Shown: one piece after another, positions 24,996 through 33,444 of the stretch
Layout: every line of letters starts with the position of its first letter
How positions within the stretch are numbered: the stretch's first letter is position 1
DNA from: CAZMCH01 sp964564735
Lineage (GTDB): Bacteria; Poribacteria; DTPJ01
Direction of reading: 5' to 3'
Assembly: GCA_964564735.1 (NCBI GenBank)
Contig: CAZMCH010000026.1
Coordinates: forward strand, 1 to 45,345
Length of the DNA stretch: 45,345 bases
Program-made: the position numbers and the translations under genes
Notes under the pieces: generated by a model
Told to the model about the DNA's origin: nothing
The model's input: only the letters and a program-made list of their open reading frames with translations
Database searches by the model: none

Positions 24996-26195
24996 TCACA
25001 TACGCTTATTAAGCTCATCAGCAATCTGTCTGCCAAAATTAAAGCAATTTTCTAGTGCTTCATTATCAGGAACATATCTTATTCTTAATTCATCAGCAAC
25101 AATCTCAACCTTCATTTCGGTCAATATATCTCTTATTTGCCTGACAGCTTCTCCACTCCATCCATAAGAGCCAAAGACAGCACCGATTAGATTTTGTGGT
25201 CTTAGTCCTTTTAGGTAATAGAGGACATCCGCAACTGATGGAAACATATTACTGTTTATTGTTGGTGAACCTACAATTAATGCCCCTGCATCTAATACTT
25301 CTGTAACAATGTCACTACGATGATTTGCTTTTAAACACATTGCTTCTGCTTTTAATCCACCTGCAATCAATCCATCTACAATTGATCTAGCCATCTTGTC
25401 AGTGCTTCCCCACATTGTATCATAGACGACAACAGCCTTTTTTGTAGGCTTTTGTGTCGCCCATTTTTGATATAGGCTAATTATTTTATTGATGTCTTTG
25501 CGCCAGATAGGACCATGATCAGGAGCAATTATGTCTATTTTCAATCCCGAATCGGCTATTTTTGCTAATGTTCTCAATACTAATGAAGACATCGGCAAGA
25601 TTATATTTGCATAATACTTTGCCCCTTCATAATCTATGATCCATTCATCTATTTCATCAGCAAATCTCTCGCTAGTAGCAAGGTGCATCCCAAATATGTC
25701 TTGTGAAAATAAAAGACTGTCTTCTGCAAGATATGTTACCATGCTATCAGGCCAATGAAGCATTTTGGTTTCCATGAATGTCAAATTTAGATTACCTAGA
25801 TTAAGGTTTTCGCCATCAGCAACAGCGATAATCTCATGACCAGTGTGAAATTCTGCTGTAAGTGTTTGTGTCCCAATCTTAGAAGCAAAGACTTTTTCGG
25901 GCTTTATAATGTCTATAATCTGCGAAAGACAACCTGTATGATCCATTTCGGAATGATTTGATATTATATAGTCTATATTTGATGGGTCTGTAACTGAGGC
26001 TATTCGGGCAAGTAGCTCATCTTTGAATGCTGTTTTTACTGTGTCAACAAGCGTGATTTTGTCAGCCATTATGAGATATGCGTTATAGGTTGATCCTCTT
26101 GGAGTATCGTAGCCATGAAAATCTCTTGCATTCCAATCAATAGCACCAACCCAATAGACATTATCAGTAATTTTTGTTGCTTTATATCCGTTCAT
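24996..26195 (-). CDS. fprA: Flavodiiron protein (A-type flavoprotein), NO/O2 reductase
   Basis: 399 residues. The N-terminal metallo-beta-lactamase domain holds the diiron ligands H-x-E-x-D in SNHSEMDHTG (His81, Glu83, Asp85), plus MLHWPDSMVTY, LFSQDIFGMH and APDHGPIW. The C-terminal flavodoxin domain starts VVVYDTMWGSTDKMARSI. Proteins of this type reduce nitric oxide to N2O or oxygen to water using electrons from rubredoxin or F420. Next to hcp and the FAD/NAD oxidoreductase, which may supply electrons. AGGGG precedes the ATG. Confidence 0.95.
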   Translation of the reverse strand: MNGYKATKITDNVYWVGAIDWNARDFHGYDTPRGSTYNAYLIMADKITLVDTVKTAFKDELLARIASVTDPSNIDYIISNHSEMDHTGCLSQIIDIIKPEKVFASKIGTQTLTAEFHTGHEIIAVADGENLNLGNLNLTFMETKMLHWPDSMVTYLAEDSLLFSQDIFGMHLATSERFADEIDEWIIDYEGAKYYANIILPMSSLVLRTLAKIADSGLKIDIIAPDHGPIWRKDINKIISLYQKWATQKPTKKAVVVYDTMWGSTDKMARSIVDGLIAGGLKAEAMCLKANHRSDIVTEVLDAGALIVGSPTINSNMFPSVADVLYYLKGLRPQNLIGAVFGSYGWSGEAVRQIRDILTEMKVEIVADELRIRYVPDNEALENCFNFGRQIADELNKRM

Positions 26196-26299
26196 ATATT
26201 TACCCCTTATTGAAAAAAGGTTTATTAACGTTTATTTAAGGCTTAAAATATTATAGCATTATATTTAATAGCATAGAAGGGGCAATTTATTCCTATATG

Positions 26300-26323
26300 C
26301 AGGATGGGTAATAACCCATCCTG
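26300..26323 (-). terminator. Stem-loop after hcp
   Basis: A perfect 10-bp stem (CAGGATGGGT / ACCCATCCTG) with a 4-base loop lies 15 bases beyond the hcp stop, between hcp and fprA. No long T-run follows, so it may attenuate rather than fully stop transcription. Confidence 0.55.
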
Positions 26324-26337
26324 ATAATAAATATGTC

Positions 26338-27981
26338 TTATGCCATGATGGCTTTTAGGTCTTCTTCGACAGTAGATATTGGCATTAGGTTAAATTTTTC
26401 AACTAGAACATTTAGAACTGTGGGAGTTATAAAAGCTGGTAAAGTGGGTCCTAACCTGATATTTTTTATGCCAAGATAGAGCAGTGTAAGAAGGATACAA
26501 ACAGCTTTTTGTTCAAACCAAGAGCATATTATTGAAAGAGGAATACCATTGACATCAGTATCAAACGCATTGGCAAGCGCAACTGCTATCTGAATGGCGG
26601 AATATGCATCATTACATTGTCCAACATCTAGCAATCTTGGTATGCCACCAATATCGCCAAAATCTAGCTTATTGAAACGATATTTCCCACATGCAAGCGT
26701 TAAAATAACCGAATCTTTTGGGACTGCTTGGGCTATATCTGTATAATAATTACGTCCCGGCTTCGCACCATCGCATCCACCAATAAGGAAAAATCTCTTT
26801 ATTGCACCAGACTTGACCGCTTCGATAACTTTATCTGCAACACTCATAACAGCATTATGACCAAAGCCGACGGTGATATATTTTTCAGGACCATCCTCAG
26901 TAAAGCCTTCTGCTGAAAGAGCAGATTCAATTACGGGAGTAAAATCACGATTACTTATATGGACAACATTTGTATAAGCGACTAACCCTGATGTAAAAAT
27001 CCTGCCGATATAATTATCTCTTGGCTTTTGAATACAGTTTGTCGTCATCAGAATTGCACCGGGAAATTCTGCAAACTCGTTTCTTTGATTCTGCCATGCG
27101 CTCCCATAATTGCCAACAAAATGCTTATATTTCTTCAATTCTGGATAACCATGTGCAGGAAGCATTTCTCCATGTGTGTATATATTGATACCTTTACCTT
27201 CTGTCTGTTTGAGTAATTCCTCCAAGTCCTTTAGATCGTGTCCAGAGACGAGTATTGCCTTTCCCTTAACAGGTTCGATACGAACTTTTGTTGGAACGGG
27301 ATGACCATAAGTGGCAGTGTTTGCCAAGTCTAGCAATTCCATTACTCTTAAATTAACTTTTCCACATTCTAAAACAGTTGCCAGAAGCTCGCTAATATCA
27401 GTGGGATTATCCGCAAGATAGCTTAATGTCTTATGAAAGAAAGCATATACTTCGTCATCTTCCTGACCAAGTATTTGAGCATGATCAGCATAGGCAGCAG
27501 TTCCCATTAATCCATATACTATAAGCTCCTGCAAACCTGTTACATCATCTCCTAGTGATTCCTTTCGCTTTAGTATCGTAACTGATTCACCTTGTTTAAT
27601 TAGCCCTTCCAAATCGCTTTCTGGTGTCCATTCTGCGGGACCCGTAAGTTTTTCAGGAGTTTCTCCTGACTTTTTGCAGGTGTCTTCATACATATTCTTT
27701 GCTTTATCTTTTAGCTCTGATGCTTTCATAAGCAAGGGATAGTATCTTTCAGGATCAAAATTGACATTTGTAACTGCTGTAAATAAAGCCTCAATCACAA
27801 ATATATCAATTTCATGATCTTTAATACCAAGTCCCCTTAAACGATGGGCATACATAGACAAGCCTTTGGTTGCATAAAGCAAAAGATCGATCAAGGATGC
27901 AACATCTGGTTCTTTGCCACAAACTCCTCTTACCGTGCATCCCTTTCCACCTGCAGTCTGTTCGCATTGATAGCAAAACAT
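26338..27981 (-). CDS. hcp: Hydroxylamine reductase / hybrid cluster protein
   Basis: 547 residues, the normal length for Hcp of strict anaerobes. The N-terminal cubane-binding cysteines are Cys3, Cys6, Cys15 and Cys21 in MFCYQCEQTAGGKGC and TVRGVCGKEP. Hybrid-cluster regions are visible as VSGHDLKDLEELL, YTHGEMLPAHGYPEL, GAILMTTNCIQ, FLIGGCDG, ILTLACGKYRFN and LLDVGQCNDAYSAI. Hcp reduces hydroxylamine and acts as an NO reductase and S-nitrosylase in nitrosative stress. GGAGG lies 10 bases before the ATG. It lies between the CODH operon and fprA. Confidence 0.97.
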   Translation of the reverse strand: MFCYQCEQTAGGKGCTVRGVCGKEPDVASLIDLLLYATKGLSMYAHRLRGLGIKDHEIDIFVIEALFTAVTNVNFDPERYYPLLMKASELKDKAKNMYEDTCKKSGETPEKLTGPAEWTPESDLEGLIKQGESVTILKRKESLGDDVTGLQELIVYGLMGTAAYADHAQILGQEDDEVYAFFHKTLSYLADNPTDISELLATVLECGKVNLRVMELLDLANTATYGHPVPTKVRIEPVKGKAILVSGHDLKDLEELLKQTEGKGINIYTHGEMLPAHGYPELKKYKHFVGNYGSAWQNQRNEFAEFPGAILMTTNCIQKPRDNYIGRIFTSGLVAYTNVVHISNRDFTPVIESALSAEGFTEDGPEKYITVGFGHNAVMSVADKVIEAVKSGAIKRFFLIGGCDGAKPGRNYYTDIAQAVPKDSVILTLACGKYRFNKLDFGDIGGIPRLLDVGQCNDAYSAIQIAVALANAFDTDVNGIPLSIICSWFEQKAVCILLTLLYLGIKNIRLGPTLPAFITPTVLNVLVEKFNLMPISTVEEDLKAIMA

Positions 27982-28039
27982 ATTTTTGTTGCCTCCATAT
28001 ATTAGTGGGTTCTTATGAAAATCAATCCAAGTGTATAAT

Positions 28040-28082
28040 AATATGAGTTTTTCACTTATAATTAGAATGAAAAACTCATATT
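28040..28082 (-). terminator. 15-bp perfect inverted repeat between the FAD/NAD oxidoreductase and hcp
   Basis: AATATGAGTTTTTCA (28040-28054) and its exact reverse complement (28068-28082) enclose 13 bases. The position, just past the oxidoreductase stop at 28120, fits a terminator. The arms are AT-rich and also lie about 60-100 bases upstream of hcp, so an operator role for hcp is possible. Confidence 0.55.
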
Positions 28083-28119
28083 AATAATACATTTTTTAGT
28101 TGAGATATGTCAACATAAA

Positions 28120-29448
28120 TTAACCCTCAATATATTGCACTCGTTTTGACCACCAATCAGGCTGTTCCCAGACCGAATTTGATTCAGCATAAGGGCTATA
28201 TTGACCGAAATCTTCTTCCTTAAAATAAGCATAGCTAAAATCATTATCCAATAGCTTGCTTTTATGTTCTGATACATCAACACCATAGCGTATTAAGGCT
28301 GTATAAAAACCAGACTTAGCTATATCACCGACAAATATCATCCCGCATAATTTTCCATCTTTCAATATGAGCTTCTTATATAATTTGTCTTTGTGGATAC
28401 TCATTACATCATATTCCTGCACTTCTTCTTCTGTGATTAACTGTGTTTTGCCAAAAGATATAGCTGGTATTTGATGGAACTGAACCGCATTTTGTATGCC
28501 AATTCCATGAGAGTATCTTACTTCCAATCCAGCCATATTCCGCCCCGCAAATTTACCTTGCAAAACAGCATTAAACCACGTTGCAGATGGGATGCGCCTG
28601 CCTGTTGAGACGTCATCTATCTCTATAACATCACCAGCAGCATAAATATCAGGATCGGATGTTCTTAGAAACTCATCAACAATTATTCCTCTATCAGTTT
28701 TTAGCCCAGCGTCTAATGCGAGTTTGATATTTGATCTCATGCCTGTTGCTATTATCAAAATATCACAAGAAAGCGTTGTTTTATCAGGAAGAGTAACGCT
28801 TTGGACTGAATCATCACCGTTAATTGATGTTATGCTTTCATTGAGAATTATCTTAACTCCTAGTTCCTCTAAGTCTTTTTGGATAATTAGGCTACCAGTA
28901 ACATCCATTTGGTTTGGAAGTATTTGAGAAGCCTTTTCTACAACAGTGACTTTTTTGCCCTGTCTTGCCAGCGCATAAGCTGCTTCAAGACCAACGAAAC
29001 CTGCACCGATAATTACAGCATTTTCTATTTTATCCATTTTCTCGATAATCTCATTGGCATCATTCAAGGAATGGAAAGAGTATATACCTTTCAGACCAAG
29101 ACCATCTATCTTTGGAACCCAAGGGCTTGACCCGGTGGCAATCAGAAGTTTATCATATTCAAACTCCCTATTATCTTTTGATATGACTTTTTTTGAAGCT
29201 CTATCAATCTTTGTAATCTCTACGCCCAAAACTCCCTCAATATTATTATTATCAAAGAAGCTTTTGGTCTTGAAATATAGATTATCCTTTTTTAATCTGC
29301 CATCAACGAATCTTGAGATAAGGCATCTTGAATATGGAATATGCTTTTCTGATGATATAACTGTTATACTTGCATCTTTATCTATTCGGCGCAATTCTTC
29401 GCCTGCCTGAGCTCCAGCCGCGCTTGCTCCTATAATTACGTATTTCAT
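28120..29448 (-). CDS. FAD/NAD-binding oxidoreductase of the CODH cluster (FNOR / NADH:rubredoxin reductase type)
   Basis: 442 residues of the two-dinucleotide-binding flavoprotein class. The FAD motif is KYVIIGASAAGAQAGEEL, with PYSRCLISRF containing a cysteine near the flavin, the ATG motif LLIATGSSPWVP, the NAD motif AVIIGAGFVGLEAAYALA and the second FAD box DPDIYAAGDVIE. Enzymes of this type are found beside CooS and CooF in several anaerobes, where they pass electrons to NAD(P) or to rubredoxin. The ATG at 29448 follows GGAGG by 5 bases. It starts 20 bases after the cooF stop, so it belongs to the CODH operon. Confidence 0.88.
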   Translation of the reverse strand: MKYVIIGASAAGAQAGEELRRIDKDASITVISSEKHIPYSRCLISRFVDGRLKKDNLYFKTKSFFDNNNIEGVLGVEITKIDRASKKVISKDNREFEYDKLLIATGSSPWVPKIDGLGLKGIYSFHSLNDANEIIEKMDKIENAVIIGAGFVGLEAAYALARQGKKVTVVEKASQILPNQMDVTGSLIIQKDLEELGVKIILNESITSINGDDSVQSVTLPDKTTLSCDILIIATGMRSNIKLALDAGLKTDRGIIVDEFLRTSDPDIYAAGDVIEIDDVSTGRRIPSATWFNAVLQGKFAGRNMAGLEVRYSHGIGIQNAVQFHQIPAISFGKTQLITEEEVQEYDVMSIHKDKLYKKLILKDGKLCGMIFVGDIAKSGFYTALIRYGVDVSEHKSKLLDNDFSYAYFKEEDFGQYSPYAESNSVWEQPDWWSKRVQYIEG

Positions 29449-29468
29449 AATAACCTCCATCAAGTCTA

Positions 29469-29939
29469 TTAATCTGGTATCTCAGCGACAGCCAGAACAT
29501 AATCAGGACAGACTTCTACACAGGCAGGTGTATCCCTATCAGGACAAAAATCGCACTTTATCGCCTGAGCAAAATCATTCCTACCCAATTCTACAATATC
29601 AAAAGATGGATTAATCACTCCATAAGGACATGCCATAATGCACATCCAGCACCCTACACATTTTTGCTCATGCCCCATATTGCTGACAATACCAGTCTCG
29701 GAATCTTTTTGCATACAGCCTGCCATACATGCACTAACACATAAAGCATCAGTGCAATGCCTGCATACAACAGGAACTGGTCTATCGCTGACCGAATCAA
29801 CAAATATTCTTGTTTTCGGTTCTGGTCCGCTTAATGTAGCAAAAGCATAGTTTTTTGATTCGGAGTGTTCAGCCATACACCCTAGCTCACATCTTTTACA
29901 TCCTGAGCATCTTTCTATTTTTACAGTAAGTTTTTTCAT
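29469..29939 (-). CDS. cooF: CooF-like iron-sulfur electron-transfer protein
   Basis: 156 residues with four cysteine groups: CSGCKRCELGC (from Cys11), CRHCTDALCVSACMAGC, CVGCWMCIMACPYG and CDFCPDRDTPACVEVCP. This is the arrangement of CooF/HycB-type polyferredoxins that take electrons from CO dehydrogenase. It lies between cooS and the flavoprotein, so it most likely bridges them. Confidence 0.92.
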   Translation of the reverse strand: MKKLTVKIERCSGCKRCELGCMAEHSESKNYAFATLSGPEPKTRIFVDSVSDRPVPVVCRHCTDALCVSACMAGCMQKDSETGIVSNMGHEQKCVGCWMCIMACPYGVINPSFDIVELGRNDFAQAIKCDFCPDRDTPACVEVCPDYVLAVAEIPD

Positions 29940-30041
29940 TTTTTACACCCCATCATTTATCTGGCACTGCAAAATGTTGGAAAAACACAGAATCGCTGAT
30001 AGCAAAAGAAAAACCAGAAAAATTTCCAATTCCTTCCCAAA

Positions 30042-30065
30042 CTCCGTGTCTCTGTGTCTCCGTGT
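30042..30065. repeat. Three tandem 8-bp units CTCYGTGT
   Basis: CTCCGTGT, CTCTGTGT and CTCCGTGT follow each other without gaps in the 149-base space between cooS and cooF. Sequences of this kind occur as short dispersed repeats in many bacterial genomes as far as I recall. Confidence 0.6.
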
Positions 30066-30088
30066 TTATTTTTTACAATACCTTTATC

Positions 30089-31975
30089 TTATAATCCCAA
30101 TGCTTGACGCTTTTTTATGATATGCGCTTCCATTGCATCTGCAGTCTTGACAGGATCAAGTTCAACAAAAACCTTTCCACCCACCAAAGATTCGACATCT
30201 TGGGTCAATATTTTTGTTACATTAGGGCTACCCAAAACCGGCGGAGCAGGTGATAAATGCAATGTCAAACCAAATGCAACTGCGGTAAATGCGTCTGCGA
30301 CAGCTTTTTGTTCCATATATTCAGGTGCAGAAGCCACAACTGGCAAATCTGGAACATCAACACCCAGATAATCAGCTATTGCAACTGCTGTATTGATTAT
30401 CTTGCCTATATCAGTGCAACTACCATAGGACAAACAGGGAGGAACACCCAAAGCAGAACATACTGTTGACAGATTTTCACCCGCTTCCTTTATTGCATCC
30501 ATTGACATTAGATCGGCATTCTGCATTGCGCTTGAGCAACATCCTGCACCTATAACAAGAATATCTCTCTTTATTAGTTCATGAGCCAAGCTGGTTATAT
30601 GATGACCTGACTGAAATTCCCTAACTGTTGTGCATCCAACAACAGCCGCAACTCCCTTTACTGAACCGCCAGCTATCGCATCAACCAAAGGCTTTACCGA
30701 ACCACCAAGAGCATTTACTACGCTTTCTGTTGTGAAACCAGCAACCGCATTGTGTTTTATTGGTGGGATATTAACCTTTCCCCTTTTGCCATAAGATTCC
30801 AAAGCCCTTTCCATTATCTTGCTTGCGATCTCTTTTGCTTTGTCTGGCTCAAATTCAAGACGCTCAACATTGGGTTGCCTAATAACCTTATCTGTTGATA
30901 TTAACTTTGTATGATATTTGGGTGCAAATTCCTCAGAGATTGTGGGCATTACGCAGTTATAATCAAAAGCAAGCACATCAACCGCGCCCGTTGCAATAAT
31001 CAACTCCTGCTGTATCCAGTTGCCTATCTGTCCATAGAAAACATCTTTATATTCTGATGCGATATTGAATATCTGCTGACCTTCACATAATGAACCATAG
31101 ATTTTTATACCATTCTTTGCGCCTGCTTGTTTTGCCTTTTCCTGCCATGATTTATCTCTCGCTGTCTCTAATACTTTAATGGCAAGCAATGGTTGATGAC
31201 CGTGCATTATTATATTTACTGCATCAGGATCGAGTATTCCAATATTTACCTCACCTTGATTGGGCTTTGCTGTTCCTGTAAGAATTTCCTGCATGGTGGT
31301 TATTCCATATAAACCCGCATATTCGTTGGCTATGCCCATGCGCAAGCAATGCAAAAGTAAGTCCACAACATCATTATTTACATTTGTCATCGCTTTTGAT
31401 AGACCAGTCGCAACTTCGGAATTGGGACCGCCGGGAATTATGCCAAGCTTTTCCCATACAGCAAGGCGTTTCTTTGGGGCTAATGTAGTAACGAGTTTAA
31501 GGGGATCATAATCGTTACCATTGATCTGATCTATGAAAAATCCACCAAATTCCCTTGCGATTTCATTGATTGATCTGTTGCCATCAATACCAAATTGGCT
31601 GGCTACACTACGCAATTTATCTTCTTCTTTTATCTCGTAGTCTGCTTTACCTTCACCAACCGCTTTTAATGTCCTAGCGACATTACGGGCATGATACACA
31701 TTAGCGACAGTTCCCTGAGCGCATTTCATAAGTAGATTTCTTGTAACAATAAGGTCTGCAGTCGCACCACAAACGCCTCTTTTGGCTTTTCTTGTTATCT
31801 GACAGGGACCATCTGTGCATAATGTGCAACAAACGCCCATAGAACCGAAGGCACATTGGGGCTGTTGGCTAGCAAACCTTTCATAGATAGTATCCATGTT
31901 ATCTTCTCTTGCGACTTTATACATGTGCATAGTTAATTCATCTACTGGTTGATTGCGATATGTTTTTATATCCAT
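30089..31975 (-). CDS. cooS: Anaerobic nickel carbon-monoxide dehydrogenase catalytic subunit
   Basis: 628 residues. It oxidises CO to CO2 (or the reverse) at a Ni-Fe-S C-cluster. All ligands are in place: D-cluster Cys41 and Cys49; B-cluster Cys50, Cys53, Cys58 and Cys69; C-cluster His260 (IMHGHQPLL), Cys297 (GSLCEGQ), Cys341 (DYNCVMP), Cys448 (VVGCTT), Cys479 (GAGCCSS) and Cys520 (YGSCTD), with catalytic Lys557 (EYMEQKAVADAF). There is no acetyl-CoA synthase gene nearby and no cooC or cooJ maturation gene in the window, so it looks monofunctional. Its operon also encodes Rrf2, a ferredoxin, CooF and a flavoprotein. Confidence 0.97.
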   Translation of the reverse strand: MDIKTYRNQPVDELTMHMYKVAREDNMDTIYERFASQQPQCAFGSMGVCCTLCTDGPCQITRKAKRGVCGATADLIVTRNLLMKCAQGTVANVYHARNVARTLKAVGEGKADYEIKEEDKLRSVASQFGIDGNRSINEIAREFGGFFIDQINGNDYDPLKLVTTLAPKKRLAVWEKLGIIPGGPNSEVATGLSKAMTNVNNDVVDLLLHCLRMGIANEYAGLYGITTMQEILTGTAKPNQGEVNIGILDPDAVNIIMHGHQPLLAIKVLETARDKSWQEKAKQAGAKNGIKIYGSLCEGQQIFNIASEYKDVFYGQIGNWIQQELIIATGAVDVLAFDYNCVMPTISEEFAPKYHTKLISTDKVIRQPNVERLEFEPDKAKEIASKIMERALESYGKRGKVNIPPIKHNAVAGFTTESVVNALGGSVKPLVDAIAGGSVKGVAAVVGCTTVREFQSGHHITSLAHELIKRDILVIGAGCCSSAMQNADLMSMDAIKEAGENLSTVCSALGVPPCLSYGSCTDIGKIINTAVAIADYLGVDVPDLPVVASAPEYMEQKAVADAFTAVAFGLTLHLSPAPPVLGSPNVTKILTQDVESLVGGKVFVELDPVKTADAMEAHIIKKRQALGL

Positions 31976-32007
31976 TATTTTTTCTCCTAATAGTTTAATA
32001 TTTATTA

Positions 32008-32727
32008 TTAAGCTACCTCGACACTCTCAAGAACCTCTCCTGAAATACCAATTGTTACATCCTGAACAGGTATATTTGACCTTGATGCCATAATGGCTCT
32101 TTCTGCTATGATAGATAGTCCAGAACAACAAGGAACTTCCATGTGGACTACTGTTAGACTTTTGGGCTTAGCGGTTTTGATGATTTCTGTCATCTTTTCT
32201 ACATAATAGCCAGCATCATCAAGTTTGGGACAACCAATAAGCACCGTTCTGCCTTGAACGAATCTCGGATGAAAATCAGCCAAAGCAAATGGCACACAAT
32301 CTGCTGTAAGCAGTATGTCAGCATTTTTTAATGCAGGGGCGTTGGGTGATACAAGTTTTAATTGAATAGGCCAGTTTGTTAGCTCTGATTGTATGTTTAT
32401 TTCGTCGTATTTTCCCTTTTTTTCCCTTTCGATCCGCCTAGCCATAGTGCCGGGGCATCCACAGGCAAGCTCTTTTTCTTCTGAATTTAATTCCTTCAAA
32501 TGCTCTTCTACCGCCTCTTCATCAAAGGCTTCTGCATCACGTTCTTCAATAGTTAAAGCCCCTTCTGGACATTCGCCTATACATGCACCCAAGCCATCGC
32601 AATAGATTTCACTGACCAGCTTTGCTTTTCCGTCAACTATTGCTATTGCCCCTTCTGCACATGCGGTTACACATTGCCCACAACCGTTACATTTTTCCTC
32701 GTCTATTTTTATTATATTCCTACGCAT
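32008..32727 (-). CDS. Ferredoxin-like 4Fe-4S protein with extra C-terminal domain
   Basis: 239 residues. Cluster 1 has the full set CNGCGQCVTAC (Cys13, 16, 19, 23). Cluster 2 reads CDGLGACIGECP: the second cysteine is replaced by Leu46, leaving Cys43, Cys49 and Cys53, so it may be a 3Fe-4S or altered site; this CDGLGAC form is familiar in such proteins. Further cysteines are in LACGCPGTMARRIE, LTADCVPFALADF, LIGCPKLDDAGYY and VPCCSGL. The last third resembles proteins often seen beside anaerobic redox genes. The start overlaps the Rrf2 gene by 8 bases, so the two are coupled. Confidence 0.82.
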   Translation of the reverse strand: MRRNIIKIDEEKCNGCGQCVTACAEGAIAIVDGKAKLVSEIYCDGLGACIGECPEGALTIEERDAEAFDEEAVEEHLKELNSEEKELACGCPGTMARRIEREKKGKYDEINIQSELTNWPIQLKLVSPNAPALKNADILLTADCVPFALADFHPRFVQGRTVLIGCPKLDDAGYYVEKMTEIIKTAKPKSLTVVHMEVPCCSGLSIIAERAIMASRSNIPVQDVTIGISGEVLESVEVA

Positions 32728-33148
32728 AATTTTTTATACTCCTAATTGCGCTGGTTAAGCTATCCAGCTTTGTATTACTCAAATAGTCTTTGACTTGTTT
32801 GTTTAATTTTTCTACAAGGTCACCCATTATGCAATTTCCATTGCATAAATCCTTATTCAAAAGGCAATTGCTTGTAGATAATTCGCCGTCAATTGCTTGA
32901 TAGACAGCGAGTAATGTGATTTCATTACTTGGTTTACTTAGCTTGAATCCTCCTTTTGGACCTCTTGTTGAGTTTACAATTCCAGCCTTTTCAAGCCTTT
33001 GAAGCACCTTCGATAGATGCGCCTCAGAAGCCTGCAACATAGAAGCAAAATCCTTTGTCGCAACTAATTCGTTGGATTTCGCTGCTAAAATAACAGCAAC
33101 ATGTAAAGCCAATGATGCTGCTTCTGATATTTTTAGGATATTACTCAT
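32720..33148 (-). CDS. Rrf2-family transcriptional regulator
   Basis: 142 residues. The winged-helix part includes LALHVAVILAAKS, ASMLQASEAHLSKVLQRLEK and the wing AGIVNSTRGPKGGFKLSK, which are standard Rrf2. Cysteines 95, 102 and 106 (C-x6-C-x3-C) are in the position that binds an Fe-S cluster in IscR/NsrR, although the spacing is not exactly theirs. It probably senses redox state, NO, O2 or CO through a cluster. It heads the CODH operon and has a palindrome over its own promoter. Confidence 0.92.
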   Translation of the reverse strand: MSNILKISEAASLALHVAVILAAKSNELVATKDFASMLQASEAHLSKVLQRLEKAGIVNSTRGPKGGFKLSKPSNEITLLAVYQAIDGELSTSNCLLNKDLCNGNCIMGDLVEKLNKQVKDYLSNTKLDSLTSAIRSIKNYA

Positions 33149-33174
33149 AATTAATCTATTTCCTCCTATTTAGG

Positions 33175-33215
33175 TATTCTGGTATTACTATACCAGAATA
33201 TATTGAAAATGTCAA
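33175..33215 (-). promoter_or_regulatory. Promoter and palindromic operator of the rrf2-CODH operon
   Basis: On the minus strand TTGACA (33210-33215), a 17-base spacer and TATAGT (33187-33192). A perfect palindrome with 11-bp arms, TATTCTGGTAT and ATACCAGAATA (33175-33185 and 33190-33200, 4-base centre), covers the -10 box and start-point region, a position that would block RNA polymerase. Rrf2 proteins bind such dyads, so this is most likely the Rrf2 site. AGGAGG lies before the rrf2 ATG. Confidence 0.85.
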
Positions 33216-33303
33216 GCACTTTTTTTATAAATTTTGGCGAAATCTAGGTTAACCAAAAATAACTACCCACTAATTTGGGACAAGTATATGCTCTTACATT
33301 TGC

Positions 33304-33332
33304 TTGACAATATATAATCCCTAAATTATAAT
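33304..33332 (+). promoter_or_regulatory. Consensus sigma-70 promoter for the envelope operon
   Basis: TTGACA (33304-33309), a 17-base spacer and TATAAT (33327-33332), a perfect match to both consensus boxes. Transcripts would have a leader of roughly 105 bases before the ATG at 33445. Confidence 0.85.
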
Positions 33333-33404
33333 TGAATGGAATAGATTTTATTTTTAAAATGTTTTATATTTTGTTTTCATATATTGGGCATACTTATCAT
33401 TAAG

Positions 33405-33444
33405 AAAGGAGGACGGCTTTATTTTTGAAGCCGATGTTTTAATT
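33405..33444 (+). promoter_or_regulatory. Leader with strong ribosome-binding site, hairpin and two-codon ORF
   Basis: A strong site AAAGGAGGA (33405-33413) is followed at once by a 6-bp hairpin CGGCTT/AAGCCG (33414-33433), then ATG-TTT-TAA (33434-33442), and only then the ATG of the lipoprotein at 33445. The ribosome-binding site is thus 31 bases from the gene start unless the hairpin folds and closes the gap. The in-frame codons upstream contain no ATG, GTG or TTG start that would give a sensible signal peptide. Confidence 0.5.

Noticed and set aside
33333..33444. A metabolite riboswitch in the leader of the envelope operon
   Set aside because: The leader is only about 105 bases and I see none of the conserved cores of the common riboswitches (for example c-di-GMP, TPP, SAM, cobalamin).
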